Of a stretch of DNA of 64,000 nt, positions 41,138 to 50,251 are shown piece by piece (positions within the stretch are counted from its first letter, which is position 1; the number at the start of each line of letters is the position of its first letter). Position numbers and translations under genes: made by a program. Source of the stretch: Nocardiopsis_B mangrovi (GTDB lineage Bacteria; Actinomycetota; Actinomycetes; Streptosporangiales; Streptosporangiaceae); assembly GCF_042653925.1 (NCBI RefSeq), contig NZ_JBHSFQ010000020.1, positions 55,584 to 119,583 of the forward strand, given 5' to 3'. The notes under the pieces are model-generated. The model ran no database searches, had not been told where the DNA came from, and worked only from the letters and a program-made list of their open reading frames with translations.

Positions 41138-42571
41138 ATGAGCGAGGCCCCCACCGCGCTGCCACCGGTCAAGCGGCGCAACGCCGAACTCGTGATGACG
41201 CTGTTCGCGGTCGCCATCACGCTGTTCGCGATGATCGAGGCCGGGCTCACCCGCAACGGCGAGATGCCGGCCAGCCTCTTCGTCTACGCCGTCCTCTTCG
41301 GCGGCCTCGCGCTCCTCGCCCACTTCTTCATCCGGTTCTTCGCCCCCTGGTCCGACCCCCTGCTGCTGCCGCTGGCCACGCTGCTCAACGGGCTCGGCAT
41401 CGCGATGCTGTGGCGCCTGTACGAGGCCACCGGTGACACCGAGAGCGGCAGCGCGATGAGCCAGCTCATCCTCACCGCCGCGAGCATGGCGCTCTTCGCC
41501 GGCATCGTCTTCATCCTCAAAGAACCGCGCATCCTCCAGCGCTACCCCTACATCATGGCCATGGGCGCGGTGGTCCTCCTGCTGCTCCCGCTGATCCCGG
41601 GCCTGGGCATGACCGTCAACGGCGCCCGCCAGTGGGTCAACCTGGGCGTCACCACGCTCCAGCCGTCGGAGTTCGCCAAGATCGCCCTGGTGATCTTCCT
41701 CGCCGGGTACATGGTGACCAAGCGGGACGTGCTCTCGCTGGCGAGCAAGCAGATCAAGGTCGCCGGGTTCAAGGTGCTCGACCTGCCGCGCGCCCGCGAC
41801 CTCATGCCGATGGCGGTCATGTGGGGCTTCTGCATCATCGTGCTGGTCATCCTGATGAACGACCTGGGCACGTCGCTGCTGCTCTTCGGCACGTTCCTCG
41901 CGATGATCTACGTCGCCACCCAGCGCTCGTCGTGGATCATCATCGGGCTCGCCGCGTTCTTCGGCGCCTGCGCCGTGCTGTACCCGTTCGTGCCGCACTT
42001 CCGCGTCCGCATGGTCACCTGGCTCGACGCCTTCCGCCCGGACGTGTACTGCACCGACGAGTTCCTCAACGACCCCGAGGCGTTCTGCCAGACCCTCGGC
42101 AACAGCCAGCAGCTCGTGCAGGGCCTGTTCGCCATGGCCCAGGGCGGGATGACCGGCGCGGGCATGGGCGGCGGCAAGCCGGCCTACGTGCCGGAGGTGC
42201 AGAACGACTTCATCTTCTCGGCGTTCGGTGAGGAGCTGGGCCTGACCGGCGTCATGGTGATGCTCATGGCGCTCGCGCTGCTCGTCGAGCGGGGCATGCG
42301 CATCGCGCTCGCGTCCAAGGAGCTCTTCATCAAGATGTTCGCCTCGGGGATCTCCTTCCTCCTGGCGTTCCAGACCTTCGTCGTCATCGGCGGGGTCACC
42401 CGGGTGATCCCGATGACCGGCGCCACCATCCCCTTCGTCGCGAAGGGCGGCTCGGCCCTGCTGTCGAGCTGGATCATGCTCGCCCTGCTGATGCGGATGA
42501 GCAACAACGCACGCAAGCCCGCGCCGCAGGCCATTCAGGACGAAGGCGCAACCCAGGTGATCTCACGATGA
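41138..42571 (+). CDS. rodA: FtsW/RodA/SpoVE-family SEDS glycosyltransferase
   Basis: 477 residues from ATG 41138, directly adjacent to the pstP stop. About ten to twelve membrane segments; SEDS signatures include 'NGARQWVNLGVTTLQPSEFAK' quoted here up to its Lys, 'NDLGTSLLLFG' and 'QNDFIFSAFGEELGL' (with the conserved Asp/Glu). It polymerises lipid II into glycan strands together with the bPBP encoded next (overlap of four bases). Confidence 0.94.
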   Translation: MSEAPTALPPVKRRNAELVMTLFAVAITLFAMIEAGLTRNGEMPASLFVYAVLFGGLALLAHFFIRFFAPWSDPLLLPLATLLNGLGIAMLWRLYEATGDTESGSAMSQLILTAASMALFAGIVFILKEPRILQRYPYIMAMGAVVLLLLPLIPGLGMTVNGARQWVNLGVTTLQPSEFAKIALVIFLAGYMVTKRDVLSLASKQIKVAGFKVLDLPRARDLMPMAVMWGFCIIVLVILMNDLGTSLLLFGTFLAMIYVATQRSSWIIIGLAAFFGACAVLYPFVPHFRVRMVTWLDAFRPDVYCTDEFLNDPEAFCQTLGNSQQLVQGLFAMAQGGMTGAGMGGGKPAYVPEVQNDFIFSAFGEELGLTGVMVMLMALALLVERGMRIALASKELFIKMFASGISFLLAFQTFVVIGGVTRVIPMTGATIPFVAKGGSALLSSWIMLALLMRMSNNARKPAPQAIQDEGATQVISR

Positions 42572-44007
42572 ACAAACCCATCCGCCGGCTCTCGGTCTTC
42601 GCGCTGGCACTGTTCGGCGTGCTCCTGCTCAACGTGACGTGGATCCAGGCGTTCCAGGCCGATGCGCTGCGCGAGCACGACTACAACCGGCGGCAGTTCG
42701 TCGACAGCCTGAACCAGGCGCGCGGCGCGATCCTCGTGGGCAGCGAGGAGATCGCCTTCTCCGAGCCCGTGGGCGGCGACAGCGACCAGTACCAGCGCCA
42801 GTACGAGGCCGGGCAGCTCTACGCCCCGGTCACCGGCGCCTTCCGCGCCGGCAGCTCCACCGGGATCGAGCAGAGCGAGAACAACCTGCTCAACGGCACC
42901 GACGAGCGCCTGGCCGTCGGCAACTTCCTCGACACCGTCACCGGCGAGGAGCAGCAGGGCGCCAGCGTCCAGCTGACGATCGACCCCGATGCGCAGCAGG
43001 CCGCGATGGACGGGTTCAACGAGCTCGGCAAGAACGGTGCGGCGGTCGCCCTCGACCCCTCCACCGGCGCGGTGCTCGCCTCCTACTCCAACCCCACCTT
43101 CGACCCCAACTCGGTCGCGAGCGTCACCGAGACCACCGCGGCGGGCGAGGCGTGGACCGACCTGGAGGCCGACGAGCAGCAGCCGCTGCTCAACCGCGGC
43201 CTCAACGAGCGCTACCCCCCGGGGTCCACCTTCAAGGTGGTCACCGCCGCGGCGGCGCTGGAGGCGGGGGCGACCCCCGAATCCACCATTGACGCCCCGG
43301 CCACGCTGGACCTCGGGGCCCCGCTGCCCAACGCCTGGGGCGGCCCCTGCAACGGCGGCCAGCCCGACTCCCTCGCCCACTCCATCGAGCAGTCCTGCAA
43401 CACCTCGATGGCCAACTGGGCGATCGACGTCGGCGGCCAGGCGCTGAGCGACCAGGCCGAGGGCTTCGGGTTCAACACCGAGATCCCCGACATCCCGCTG
43501 CCGGTCACCGAGAGCCTCGTCCCCGTCGAGACCGACCGCAACACGCTGGGGCGCGCCGGCATCGGGCAGGCCAACGTCGAGGCCACCCCGTTGCAGATGG
43601 CCATGGTCGCCGGGGGCATCGCCAACGGCGGCGACGTCATGGCCCCCTACCTCGTCGAATCCATCTCGGCCTCGGACCTCTCCGAGATCGAGTCGGCCAA
43701 CCCCGAGGTACTGTCCACCGCCGTCAGCTCGTCGGTCGCCGACGACCTGACCGAGATGATGATCCGGGTCACCGAGGGCGCCGACGCGTCGGGCGAAAGC
43801 GCCCGCATCGACGGCATCCAGGTCGCAGGCAAGACCGGTACCGCCGAGACCAGCAGCGGCCCCACCCACAACTGGTTCATCTCCTTCGCACCCGCCGACG
43901 ACCCCCAGGTCGCCGTCGCGGTCGTCATCGAGCACGGTGGCGGCAGCGGTGGCACACTGGCCGCGCCCATCGCAACGCGGATGATGGAAGCCGTGATCAA
44001 CGAGTGA
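42568..44007 (+). CDS. pbpA: class B penicillin-binding protein (transpeptidase) PbpA
   Basis: 479 residues. One N-terminal membrane helix (RRLSVFALALFGVLLLNVTW), a PBP dimer region, then the transpeptidase domain with SxxK (GSTFKVV, Ser nucleophile), SxN (QSCNTSMAN) and KTG (GKTGTAE). It cross-links peptidoglycan. Paired with the SEDS gene by ATGA overlap and with pknA by GTGA overlap, so the three are made together. Confidence 0.95.
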   Translation: MNKPIRRLSVFALALFGVLLLNVTWIQAFQADALREHDYNRRQFVDSLNQARGAILVGSEEIAFSEPVGGDSDQYQRQYEAGQLYAPVTGAFRAGSSTGIEQSENNLLNGTDERLAVGNFLDTVTGEEQQGASVQLTIDPDAQQAAMDGFNELGKNGAAVALDPSTGAVLASYSNPTFDPNSVASVTETTAAGEAWTDLEADEQQPLLNRGLNERYPPGSTFKVVTAAAALEAGATPESTIDAPATLDLGAPLPNAWGGPCNGGQPDSLAHSIEQSCNTSMANWAIDVGGQALSDQAEGFGFNTEIPDIPLPVTESLVPVETDRNTLGRAGIGQANVEATPLQMAMVAGGIANGGDVMAPYLVESISASDLSEIESANPEVLSTAVSSSVADDLTEMMIRVTEGADASGESARIDGIQVAGKTGTAETSSGPTHNWFISFAPADDPQVAVAVVIEHGGGSGGTLAAPIATRMMEAVINE

Positions 44008-45494
44008 GCGACAACGACGTAGGCGCCCAGGGCCCGACCGGGCCCGGAGACCTCGCCGGAGAAGTCCTGAGCGGCCGCTACGAGCTCCAGGAGCAGGTCG
44101 GTTCGGGCGGCATGGGCACGGTGTGGCGCGCCACCGACGCCCTGCTCAACCGGCCCGTGGCCGTCAAGCTGCTGCACCCGGCGCAGATGGCCGAGCACAC
44201 ATCGCGCGAGCGGTTCCGTACCGAGGGCCGCATCACCGCCGGCCTCTCCCACCCCGGCATCGCGCAGGTCTACGACTACGGCGAGCAGGACGACCGCGCC
44301 TACATCGTCATGGAGCTGGTCACCGGCGAGGCGCTGTCGTCGATCCTCCGCCGCAAGGACGGCCTCGAACTGGGCGTGACCCTGGAGGTCGTCGGCCAGG
44401 CCGCCGCGGCGCTGGCCGCCGCCCACGCCCGCGGGGTCGTGCACCGCGACATCAAGCCGGGCAACCTGCTGGTCACCGAGGACGGCACGGTCAAGCTGAC
44501 CGACTTCGGCATCGCGCGGGGCAACGAGTCGGTCACCCTCACCCAGACCGGCATGGTCATGGGTACCGCGCAGTACATCTCGCCCGAGCAGGCCTCCGGC
44601 CGGCCGGCGACCTTCGCGTCCGACATCTACGCCCTGGGCGTGGTCGCCTACGAGTGCCTGGCCGGCCGGCCGCCCTTCACCGCCGACACCCCGCTGGCGC
44701 TCGCCCTGGCCCACACCCGCGAGCCCCCGCCGCCCCTTCCCGGCGCCATCCCGTCCCACATCGCCGAGTTCGTCGAAGGGCTCCTGGAGAAGTCGCCCGG
44801 GGACCGCCCGGGGTCGGCCGGCGAGGTCGCGCGCACCGTCCAGCGGCTGCGCAGCGGGATCGGCCCGGCCGTTGGCGGGACGACCACCGCCATGGACCTC
44901 GCCGACCTCGACCAGACCCGGGTCGCCGGCGCCGCCGGACCGCCCACCACGCCCGAGGGCTTCCCGGCTCCCGGTGCGGGGCGAACCGCCGGAAACCCCG
45001 CCTGGTCCCCGGAGAACGGGGGCGGCTCCGATAGGCTGAGCCGCGAGTCATCGCAGCGGCGGCCCAGCCTGCCGATGGTGCTGGCGGCGGTCGCGGCCGC
45101 GGTCGTGCTCGTGGTGGGGGTCGCGTGGGCGGGCCGGCTGTGGGGCGGTGACCCGCAGGAAAGCGGCAACATCGGCAACCGGCAGCCCATCGACGCGCCG
45201 AGCTCGTCACCGTCCACCAGTTCCGACACCGAGACCCACCCGCACGAGGACCAAGAACCCGACACCGGTGGCGCACCGGCACCCGTTGTGCCGGACGATC
45301 CGGTGATCCCCGAGACCTCCGCCCCGGCCACGAGCCAGCCCTCCATTCCGGCTCCCGACGATGGAACGGACGAGACCGACCCCGGCGTTCCCGACGACGA
45401 TGACGACAACGTCCCGCCGCCCCCTGGCGGCGGCGAGACCGGCGATCCCGATCCGGGCTCCGGCCCCGGCAACGGCGAGCCGGACGTCGAATAG
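44004..45494 (+). CDS. pknA: Ser/Thr protein kinase PknA
   Basis: 496 residues from GTG 44004. Kinase domain (about 24-285): glycine loop 'GSGGMGTVWRA', Lys in 'VAVKLLH', 'HRDIKPGNLL' and 'DFGIARGN' with activation-loop Thr residues ('SVTLTQTG'). One membrane helix near 353-374 and a Thr/Pro/Asp-rich outside without PASTA domains, as in PknA. It regulates cell shape and division together with PknB. Confidence 0.94.
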   Translation: MSDNDVGAQGPTGPGDLAGEVLSGRYELQEQVGSGGMGTVWRATDALLNRPVAVKLLHPAQMAEHTSRERFRTEGRITAGLSHPGIAQVYDYGEQDDRAYIVMELVTGEALSSILRRKDGLELGVTLEVVGQAAAALAAAHARGVVHRDIKPGNLLVTEDGTVKLTDFGIARGNESVTLTQTGMVMGTAQYISPEQASGRPATFASDIYALGVVAYECLAGRPPFTADTPLALALAHTREPPPPLPGAIPSHIAEFVEGLLEKSPGDRPGSAGEVARTVQRLRSGIGPAVGGTTTAMDLADLDQTRVAGAAGPPTTPEGFPAPGAGRTAGNPAWSPENGGGSDRLSRESSQRRPSLPMVLAAVAAAVVLVVGVAWAGRLWGGDPQESGNIGNRQPIDAPSSSPSTSSDTETHPHEDQEPDTGGAPAPVVPDDPVIPETSAPATSQPSIPAPDDGTDETDPGVPDDDDDNVPPPPGGGETGDPDPGSGPGNGEPDVE

Positions 45495-45544
45495 GCGCGG
45501 GGCAGCACACTCACCACTCGCCAACACGAGGAACAGTTCACGAC

Positions 45545-47332
45545 ATGTCTCAGCCACGGCTACTCGGCGGCCGCTACGAGCTCGAAGGCGTCATCGGGCG
45601 TGGCGGCATGGCCGAGGTGTACCGCGCTCGCGACCTCCGCCTCGACCGGTTGGTGGCCGTCAAGACGCTCCGTCACGACATGGCGCGTGACCACATCTTC
45701 CAGGCCAGATTCCGGCGCGAGGCGCAGTCCGCCGCGTCGCTGAACCACCCCTCGATCATCGCGGTGTACGACACCGGCGAGGACACCTTCGACGGCGTCT
45801 CCATCCCGTTCATCATCATGGAGTTCGTCGACGGCCGCACCCTGAAGGAACTCCTCGACGACGACCGGCGGCTGCTGCCGGAGCGCTGCGCCGAGATCAC
45901 CGAGGGGATCCTGCGCGCGCTGGAGTACAGCCACACCAACGGCATCGTGCACCGCGACATCAAGCCGGCGAACGTGATGCTGACCCGCCAGGCCGAGGTC
46001 AAGGTCATGGACTTCGGCATCGCGCGGGCGATGAACGACAACCAGGTCACGATGACCCAGACCTCGCAGGTCATCGGCACCGCCCAGTACCTGTCGCCGG
46101 AGCAGGCCCGGGGCGAGCGGGTCGACGCGCGCAGCGACATCTACTCCACCGGCTGCGTGCTCTACGAGCTGCTGACCGGCCGCCCCCCGTTCACCGGCGA
46201 CTCCCCGGTCTCCATCGCCTACCAGCACGTGCGTGAGGACCCGGTCCCGCCGACCGAGATCGACCCCGAGATCCCCCAGTGGCTCGAGGGTGTCGTCCTG
46301 CGGGCGATGACCAAGGACCGCGAAGACCGGTACCAGAGCTCCGAGGAGATGCGACAGGACCTCCTGCGCGGGCTCCAGGGCATGCCCACGCAGGCCGGCA
46401 CCATGGCCATGGCCGCGGCGGGCGCCACCACGACGCTGCCCCCGGTCCAGGACGGCCGGGACGGCTACGACGATTACGACGACTACGACGACCGCCGCAG
46501 GGGCGGCAAGACGGCGTTGTGGGTGCTGCTCGGCCTGGCCGTGCTCGCCGCGATCGGGTTCCTGGGGTTCATCCTCCTCCAGTCGCCCGCGGAACGGCTG
46601 GATATCCCGGAGGTCGCCGGGATGCCGGAGGACGAGGCCATGGCGACCCTGGAGGACGCCGGATTCACCAACGTCACCCCCGAGGGACAGCCCGATCCCG
46701 AGGTACCCGAGGGCGAGGCGATCGACACCGACCCCGCGGGGGGCCGGAGCGCGACCGCCGACCATGAGATCACGCTGCGGATCTCCGAGGGGCCCGAAGC
46801 GCAGGAGGTCCCCGACGTCATCGGGTCGACCGCCGACGAGGCCACCCAGACCCTCACCGACGCCGGCTTCGAGATCGGCGACCGGACCGAGGAGGAGTCC
46901 GACTCCTACCCGGCCGGCCAGGTGATCCGCACCGACCCGGCGGGCGGGACGTCGGCCGATCCCGGCACCGCGGTGAACCTCGTGGTGTCGTCCGGATCCG
47001 CCCAGGCCACCGTGCCCGACCTGGTCGGGATGACCGAGCAGGAGGCCACCGACGCGGCGGCCGACGCCGGGCTGTCGGTCAGGTTCGAGCAGGAGGAGAG
47101 CGACGAGGAGCCCGGCCGGGTCATCCGCCAGGACCAGGGCCCCAACTCCCGCGTCGACCCCGGCACCCAGATCGTCGCCACGGTGGCCGTGGAGCGCCCC
47201 GGGCAGCCCAGCGAGTCGCCCGGCCCGGGCTTCCCGACGGACTTCCCGACGGATTTCCCCTTCCCGGGCGACGGTGAGGAAGAGGGCGACGAAGGACAGC
47301 CGCCGCCTCCCGCTATGACGCGCGATCCGTAG
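45545..47332 (+). CDS. pknB: PASTA-domain Ser/Thr protein kinase PknB
   Basis: 595 residues. Kinase domain (about 8-275; 'GRGGMAEVYRARD', K40, 'HRDIKPANVM', 'DFGIARAMNDNQVTMTQT' in the activation loop). A juxtamembrane stretch with repeated Asp/Tyr ('YDDYDDYDD') precedes a membrane helix (about 322-342). Outside are three PASTA repeats ('IPEVAGMPEDEAM', 'VPDVIGSTADEAT', 'VPDLVGMTEQEAT') that sense muropeptides or lipid II, fewer than the four of M. tuberculosis. The end is Pro/Phe-rich. Confidence 0.95.
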   Translation: MSQPRLLGGRYELEGVIGRGGMAEVYRARDLRLDRLVAVKTLRHDMARDHIFQARFRREAQSAASLNHPSIIAVYDTGEDTFDGVSIPFIIMEFVDGRTLKELLDDDRRLLPERCAEITEGILRALEYSHTNGIVHRDIKPANVMLTRQAEVKVMDFGIARAMNDNQVTMTQTSQVIGTAQYLSPEQARGERVDARSDIYSTGCVLYELLTGRPPFTGDSPVSIAYQHVREDPVPPTEIDPEIPQWLEGVVLRAMTKDREDRYQSSEEMRQDLLRGLQGMPTQAGTMAMAAAGATTTLPPVQDGRDGYDDYDDYDDRRRGGKTALWVLLGLAVLAAIGFLGFILLQSPAERLDIPEVAGMPEDEAMATLEDAGFTNVTPEGQPDPEVPEGEAIDTDPAGGRSATADHEITLRISEGPEAQEVPDVIGSTADEATQTLTDAGFEIGDRTEEESDSYPAGQVIRTDPAGGTSADPGTAVNLVVSSGSAQATVPDLVGMTEQEATDAAADAGLSVRFEQEESDEEPGRVIRQDQGPNSRVDPGTQIVATVAVERPGQPSESPGPGFPTDFPTDFPFPGDGEEEGDEGQPPPPAMTRDP

Positions 47333-47410
47333 GCGCGTCCCGCACGATGTCCGACACCGGAGCGCGGATCCGCGGCCGCGCTCCGGTGGGCCGGGTCCCG
47401 CGGACCCCCG

Positions 47411-47476
47411 CTGAGGCGTAGACTGGTGCACTCGTCACGCCTCAGTACGCCTCAGTACGCCTCAGTACGCCTCAGT
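47411..47476 (+). repeat. 10-bp tandem repeats with an inverted copy, upstream of crgA
   Basis: Unit acgcctcagt occurs four times head to tail (47437-47476), and ctgaggcgta (47411-47420) is its reverse complement. The repeats lie 30-70 bases before the crgA GTG, in the promoter or leader. A hairpin can form with any copy. The 10-base period equals one helical turn, which suits a multi-protomer regulator. Confidence 0.7.
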
Positions 47477-47505
47477 TCCGGCCGATTCGTTTTGGAGCAG
47501 CGACC

Positions 47506-47760
47506 GTGCCCAAATCCCGCAACGATCGCAAGAAGAAGGCCGTCTACACGCCTCCGCCGTCGGCGGCGAAGCCGAAGGTCAGTCCGCGCTGGCTGGCGCC
47601 GACGATGATCGCGTTCGGCCTGCTGGGCATCTTGTGGATCGCGGTGTACTACATCGCGGGCTCGCTCATCCCCTACATGCAGGACCTGGGCAACTGGAAC
47701 CTGGCCATCGGGTTCGGCGGAATCATCATCTGCGTCATCTTGTCCACACGCTGGCACTGA
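47506..47760 (+). CDS. crgA: cell division protein CrgA
   Basis: 84 residues from GTG 47506. CrgA signature: basic N-terminus 'MPKSRNDRKKKAVYTPPP', two membrane helices ('MIAFGLLGILWIAVYYIAG' and 'LAIGFGGIIICVILSTRWH') and the final Trp-His. It interacts with FtsZ, FtsQ, FtsI and Wag31 to coordinate septation with growth, and inhibits Z-ring formation in Streptomyces. The tandem repeats upstream may regulate it. Confidence 0.95.
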   Translation: MPKSRNDRKKKAVYTPPPSAAKPKVSPRWLAPTMIAFGLLGILWIAVYYIAGSLIPYMQDLGNWNLAIGFGGIIICVILSTRWH

Positions 47761-47797
47761 CGGCGTTTTCCCTGGTCAGAGCGCCCTTCTGGCCAGT

Positions 47798-47851
47798 TAT
47801 CCACAACCGGGCACCACACTGTCCACAGAGTTATCCACAGTCTGTGGGTAG
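47798..47851. promoter_or_regulatory. DnaA box cluster after crgA
   Basis: Two perfect DnaA boxes TTATCCACA (47798-47806 and 47831-47839) and two close variants, ctgtccaca (47819-47827) and tgtgggtag (47843-47851), lie within 54 bases between the crgA stop and a terminator. No dnaA or dnaN flanks them, so this is not the classical oriC. A DnaA-titration or auxiliary site is plausible. Confidence 0.6.
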
Positions 47852-47879
47852 CTGTGTTCGACGCGCCCGTCAAACGTGA

Positions 47880-47909
47880 GGGGCCGGGGATCAACCGATC
47901 CCCGGCCCC
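47880..47909. terminator. bidirectional terminator
   Basis: Perfect 13-bp arms (ggggccggggatc and gatccccggcccc, aacc loop) followed by ttct, between the convergent crgA and rhomboid genes. Confidence 0.9.
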
Positions 47910-47930
47910 TTCTCGCTGATCGCCGGCCGC

Positions 47931-48803
47931 TCAGCCGCCGGTCCAGTAGACGGTCGCTCCCACCGCCAGCGCCACGAGCAGCACCGCGCAGCCGACCGTG
48001 GCCGCCGCGTGCACCAGGGTGCGCGTCCGGAGGTCCGGGCGATCCGCCCCGTTGCCCCCGCGCGGCAGGTAGGCGTAGGCCGCCGTCAGGGCGAACCCGG
48101 TGAGCAGCCCGCCCACGTGCGCGGTCCAGGAGATCTGCGGGACCACGAACGTGATCAGCAGGTTCACCACCAGCAGACCCAGGATGTAGCGCGTGTCCGT
48201 CCGCAGCCGGCGGCCCACCACGAAGACGGCGGCGAACAGGCCGAAGATCGCCCCCGAGGCCCCCACCGACGGCTGCATGGGCGTCACCAGCAGGGTGAGC
48301 ACCGAGCCCCCAAGCGCGCCGAGGACCCACAGGGCGAGATAACGGCCGTGTCCGAGCCACTCCTCCAGCTGCCGGCCGACCACCCATAGCGCGAACCCGT
48401 TGAACGCCAGGTGCACGATCCCGCCGTGCAGGAACGCCGCGGTGAGCAGGCGGTACCACTGGCCGTTGATCACCCCCACGCCCCACATCTGGAATTGCAG
48501 GGTCACGTCGGGAACGGCCTGCTGCGCGAGGAAGCCGAGGCCGATCAGCCCCAGCAGCACCCAGGTGACGTAGGGGCGGTCGGCCACCCTCCCGCCGAAC
48601 ACGGTGCGCGGCCGGCGGACGCTCTTCTGGCCCTCAGCGACGCACTGGACGCACTGGTGCCCCACGGGGGCGTCGCGCATGCAGTCGGGGCAGATGGGCC
48701 GCTCACACCGGTTGCAGCGGACGTAGGTCTCGCGGTCCGGGTGCCGGAAGCAGGTCGGCACGGCCTTCGCTCCGGAATCCGGCTGGGAGGGGGAGGCGCT
48801 CAT
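47931..48803 (-). CDS. rhomboid family intramembrane serine protease
   Basis: 290 residues from ATG 48803. An N-terminal zinc-ribbon-like B-box region ('CFRHPDRETYVRCNRCERPICPDCM' in pieces: CFRHPDRE, RCNRCERPICPDCM, HQCVQC) precedes six membrane helices. Catalytic motifs: 'HLAFNGFAL', nucleophile in 'GASGAIFGL' and His in 'TAHVGGLLTG'. It cleaves membrane-anchored substrates within the bilayer; the targets are unknown. The fused zinc domain is standard for actinobacterial rhomboids. Ends next to the cyclophilin gene, nine bases away. Confidence 0.93.
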   Translation of the reverse strand: MSASPSQPDSGAKAVPTCFRHPDRETYVRCNRCERPICPDCMRDAPVGHQCVQCVAEGQKSVRRPRTVFGGRVADRPYVTWVLLGLIGLGFLAQQAVPDVTLQFQMWGVGVINGQWYRLLTAAFLHGGIVHLAFNGFALWVVGRQLEEWLGHGRYLALWVLGALGGSVLTLLVTPMQPSVGASGAIFGLFAAVFVVGRRLRTDTRYILGLLVVNLLITFVVPQISWTAHVGGLLTGFALTAAYAYLPRGGNGADRPDLRTRTLVHAAATVGCAVLLVALAVGATVYWTGG

Positions 48804-48812
48804 GGCGGGGTC

Positions 48813-49340
48813 CTAGGCCCGCTCGATCACGACGGACTCGATGACGACGTCGTCCAGCGGGCGGTCCTGCGGGTTCGTGGCCACCCCGGAGATGGCCTCC
48901 ACGACGTCGACGCCCTCGACGACCTCACCGAAGATCGTGTGCTTGCCGTTGAGCCAGTGGGGCTCGTCCACGGTGATGAAGAACTGCGACCCGTTGGTGT
49001 TCGGGCCGGCGTTCGCCATGGCCAGCAGGTAGGGGCGGTCGAACGACAGGCCGTTGGCGACCTCGTCCTTGAACTTGTAGCCGGGGCCGCCGCGGCCGTT
49101 GCCCAGGGGGTCGCCGCCCTGGACCATGAAGCGCGGGATGACCCGGTGGAAGATCGTGCCGTCGTAGAGCTTGGCGTTGCTGGGACGGCCGGTGGTGGGG
49201 TCGACCCACTGCTTCGTGCCCTCGGCCAGGCCGATGAAGTTGGCCACCGTCTCCGGCGACTGCGCCTCGAACAGCTTGACGACGATCGTTCCCTTGGAGG
49301 TGTTCAGCCGGGCTCGGGGCTGACCGTTGACGTCGGACAC
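48813..49340 (-). CDS. peptidyl-prolyl cis-trans isomerase (cyclophilin)
   Basis: 175 residues from GTG 49340 with GGAAAGG upstream. Cyclophilin motifs: 'VVKLFEAQSPETVANFIGLA', 'FHRVIPRFMVQGGDPLG' (catalytic Arg, Phe and Gln), 'AMANAGPNTNGSQFFIT' and 'FGEVVEGVDVVEAI'. Without a signal peptide it works in the cytoplasm to speed proline isomerisation. Typical ppiA position near pkn and rhomboid genes. Confidence 0.94.
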   Translation of the reverse strand: MSDVNGQPRARLNTSKGTIVVKLFEAQSPETVANFIGLAEGTKQWVDPTTGRPSNAKLYDGTIFHRVIPRFMVQGGDPLGNGRGGPGYKFKDEVANGLSFDRPYLLAMANAGPNTNGSQFFITVDEPHWLNGKHTIFGEVVEGVDVVEAISGVATNPQDRPLDDVVIESVVIERA

Positions 49341-49601
49341 CTGGGTGCCTTTCCGTTGAGCTTGTCTACCGGGCTCCACGTTACCCCGCTCTGTTCGCGG
49401 GGGCCGCGTTCCTACCGCTTGACGGTGGTACGGGCGGGCGCCGGCGTGGTGTGTCGAACCGCCCGGGACGGGGCCAAGAGGACGTATGTTGAGATAACGC
49501 ACTGGTTACGCACGGTTTGTGAGCCGCGCGACCCGGCCCGCACGCATAGGAGCACCGCAATGGGGCAGGGGTTGGCCAAGCCGACAGTAAAGGAGGTCAC
49601 C

Positions 49602-50204
49602 GTGCCCAAGACACTGAAGCGCCGCAAGGGCGACTTCGAGGCCGAGGCCGCTATCGCCCGCCTCCAGGAGCTCGCACGAGAGCAGACCGAACGGCTAGGG
49701 CCCTTCGCCGACCAGGCGCGGGAGACCGCGGCGCTCCGCTTCCAGCAGGCGCGCGGCTGGACCGCACCCCGCCTGGAGCAGGCCGCCCACCGCGTCGAGG
49801 ACACCGTCGCGCCCAGAGTGGCCGACCTGCTGACCATCGCCGCACACAAGGTGGAGCCCCGCCGGACCCGCCGCGGGCTGATCGCCGCGCGGTACGGCCG
49901 CCGGCGCGTCCCCCGTGCCGTCGTCCTGACGGGCGTCGCCACCCTCGGCGCCCTCGCCCTCTACGGCGCGATCAAGCTCCGCCAGGCGTCACAGGACGCG
50001 GAGTGGCAGGAGAACCTGGACCAGGCGCGCGAGCAGGTACGCGAGACCCGCGAGAACCTCGCCGCCAAGGCGAGGAGCGCCAAGGCCAAGGCGAGCCGGT
50101 CCGCCGACACCAAGGCGGAGCCGGGCGCGGAGGAGCCGAAGGCGACCGCCGCCGCCGGAGCGAAGGGCTCGGCGTCCGACCTCAACGGCCGCGCGGCCCC
50201 CTGA
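49602..50204 (+). CDS. helical membrane-associated protein (DUF5324-like)
   Basis: 200 residues from GTG 49602, chosen because AAAGGAGGT precedes it at ideal distance; an in-frame ATG at 49560 would add 14 residues. Long amphipathic helices ('FEAEAAIARLQELAREQTER', 'ADQARETAALRFQQARGW') precede one membrane segment (VVLTGVATLGALALYGAIKL) and a Lys/Ala-rich tail like that of histone or YtxH-type proteins. A possible relative of DUF5324. Function unknown. Confidence 0.75.
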   Translation: MPKTLKRRKGDFEAEAAIARLQELAREQTERLGPFADQARETAALRFQQARGWTAPRLEQAAHRVEDTVAPRVADLLTIAAHKVEPRRTRRGLIAARYGRRRVPRAVVLTGVATLGALALYGAIKLRQASQDAEWQENLDQAREQVRETRENLAAKARSAKAKASRSADTKAEPGAEEPKATAAAGAKGSASDLNGRAAP

Positions 50205-50251
50205 GCGTCCCCCCTTAGAGAACAGCGAGGAACGAGGAACACGGCGCGCGC

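Noticed and set aside
47798..47851. oriC beside crgA
   Set aside because: Too few boxes and too short for an actinobacterial origin; flanked by crgA and a terminator instead of dnaA and dnaN.
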